A stretch of 64,000 bases of DNA from Korobacter sp963703075 (lineage in GTDB: Bacteria; Acidobacteriota; Terriglobia; Terriglobales; Acidobacteriaceae): positions 4,696,644 to 4,760,643 of the forward strand of contig OY969786.1 of the NCBI GenBank assembly GCA_963703075.1, in the 5' to 3' direction. The position numbers were made by a program, and so were the translations under genes. The first letter of the stretch is position 1. Every line of letters begins with the position of its first letter. Of this stretch, positions 63,983 to 64,000 are shown one piece after another. The notes below the pieces were generated by a model. The model did no database searches. It worked only from the letters and a program-made list of their open reading frames with translations, and was not told the DNA's origin.

Positions 63983-64000
63983 GTTCCAAGATCCTTCGGC

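Overview
The window looks like chromosomal DNA of a GC-rich, Gram-negative acidobacterium (Terriglobia / Koribacter-like). This is inferred from two Oar-type TonB-dependent receptors with an N-terminal carboxypeptidase-regulatory-like domain, KdsB (LPS), bactofilin, CarD, a GDP-mannose gene set and characteristic short palindromic intergenic repeats. No 16S gene is present, so the assignment is not proven.

Layout. 1-10.3 kb: end of a TonB receptor, isoaspartyl peptidase, a CDP-alcohol phosphatidyltransferase coupled to greA, carD behind a near-consensus sigma-70 promoter, an AI-2E transporter, ruvX, mltG, a LolA-like lipoprotein, an ABC permease and a TonB-like protein. 10.4-13.7 kb: translation genes rplM-rpsI, rpsB and tsf, with clear terminators. 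13.7-30.5 kb: a Spy-like protein, a broken tetR, a second AI-2E transporter, coaD, an aminotransferase, manA-manC-manB (fructose-6-P to GDP-mannose), an M48 protease, kdsB, a TAT-exported flavoprotein, PPK2, a broken PAP2 gene, a TonB protein and ilvA. 30.6-49.9 kb: pilT-like ATPase, a second large TonB receptor, a repeat-rich spacer, hemE-hemH-hemY, an MFS transporter, an S4 protein, DinB, amidohydrolase, ppa, murJ, a small zinc protein, bactofilin, rnr and yggX.

50.0-63.9 kb is an integrated element. It sits at a tRNA-Pro(GGG) gene, is bounded by a 78-bp direct repeat covering nearly the whole tRNA, and carries a tyrosine recombinase next to the right repeat. A 14-bp direct repeat lies 40-47 bp inside each end and looks like integrase arm sites. 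Its cargo is a RloC/PrrC-like ATPase with a possible RNase tail, several unknown proteins, a PrimPol-helicase replication module beside palindromes and AT-rich DNA, and a compact restriction-modification locus: RHH regulator with palindromic operator, PD-(D/E)XK nuclease, two C5-cytosine methyltransferases that become one fused protein when a single indel is corrected, and a Vsr nickase. A third partial tRNA-Pro fragment beyond the right end suggests repeated integrations at this site.

Eight frameshifts of a single base (or equivalent) interrupt otherwise well conserved frames (tetR, PAP2, TonB receptor, hemY, twice in the RloC-like gene, the 53.8-kb gene, first methyltransferase). At least two are homopolymer shortenings. 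The density and the spread over unrelated genes suggest residual sequencing indels rather than gene decay, so these genes may be intact in the organism.
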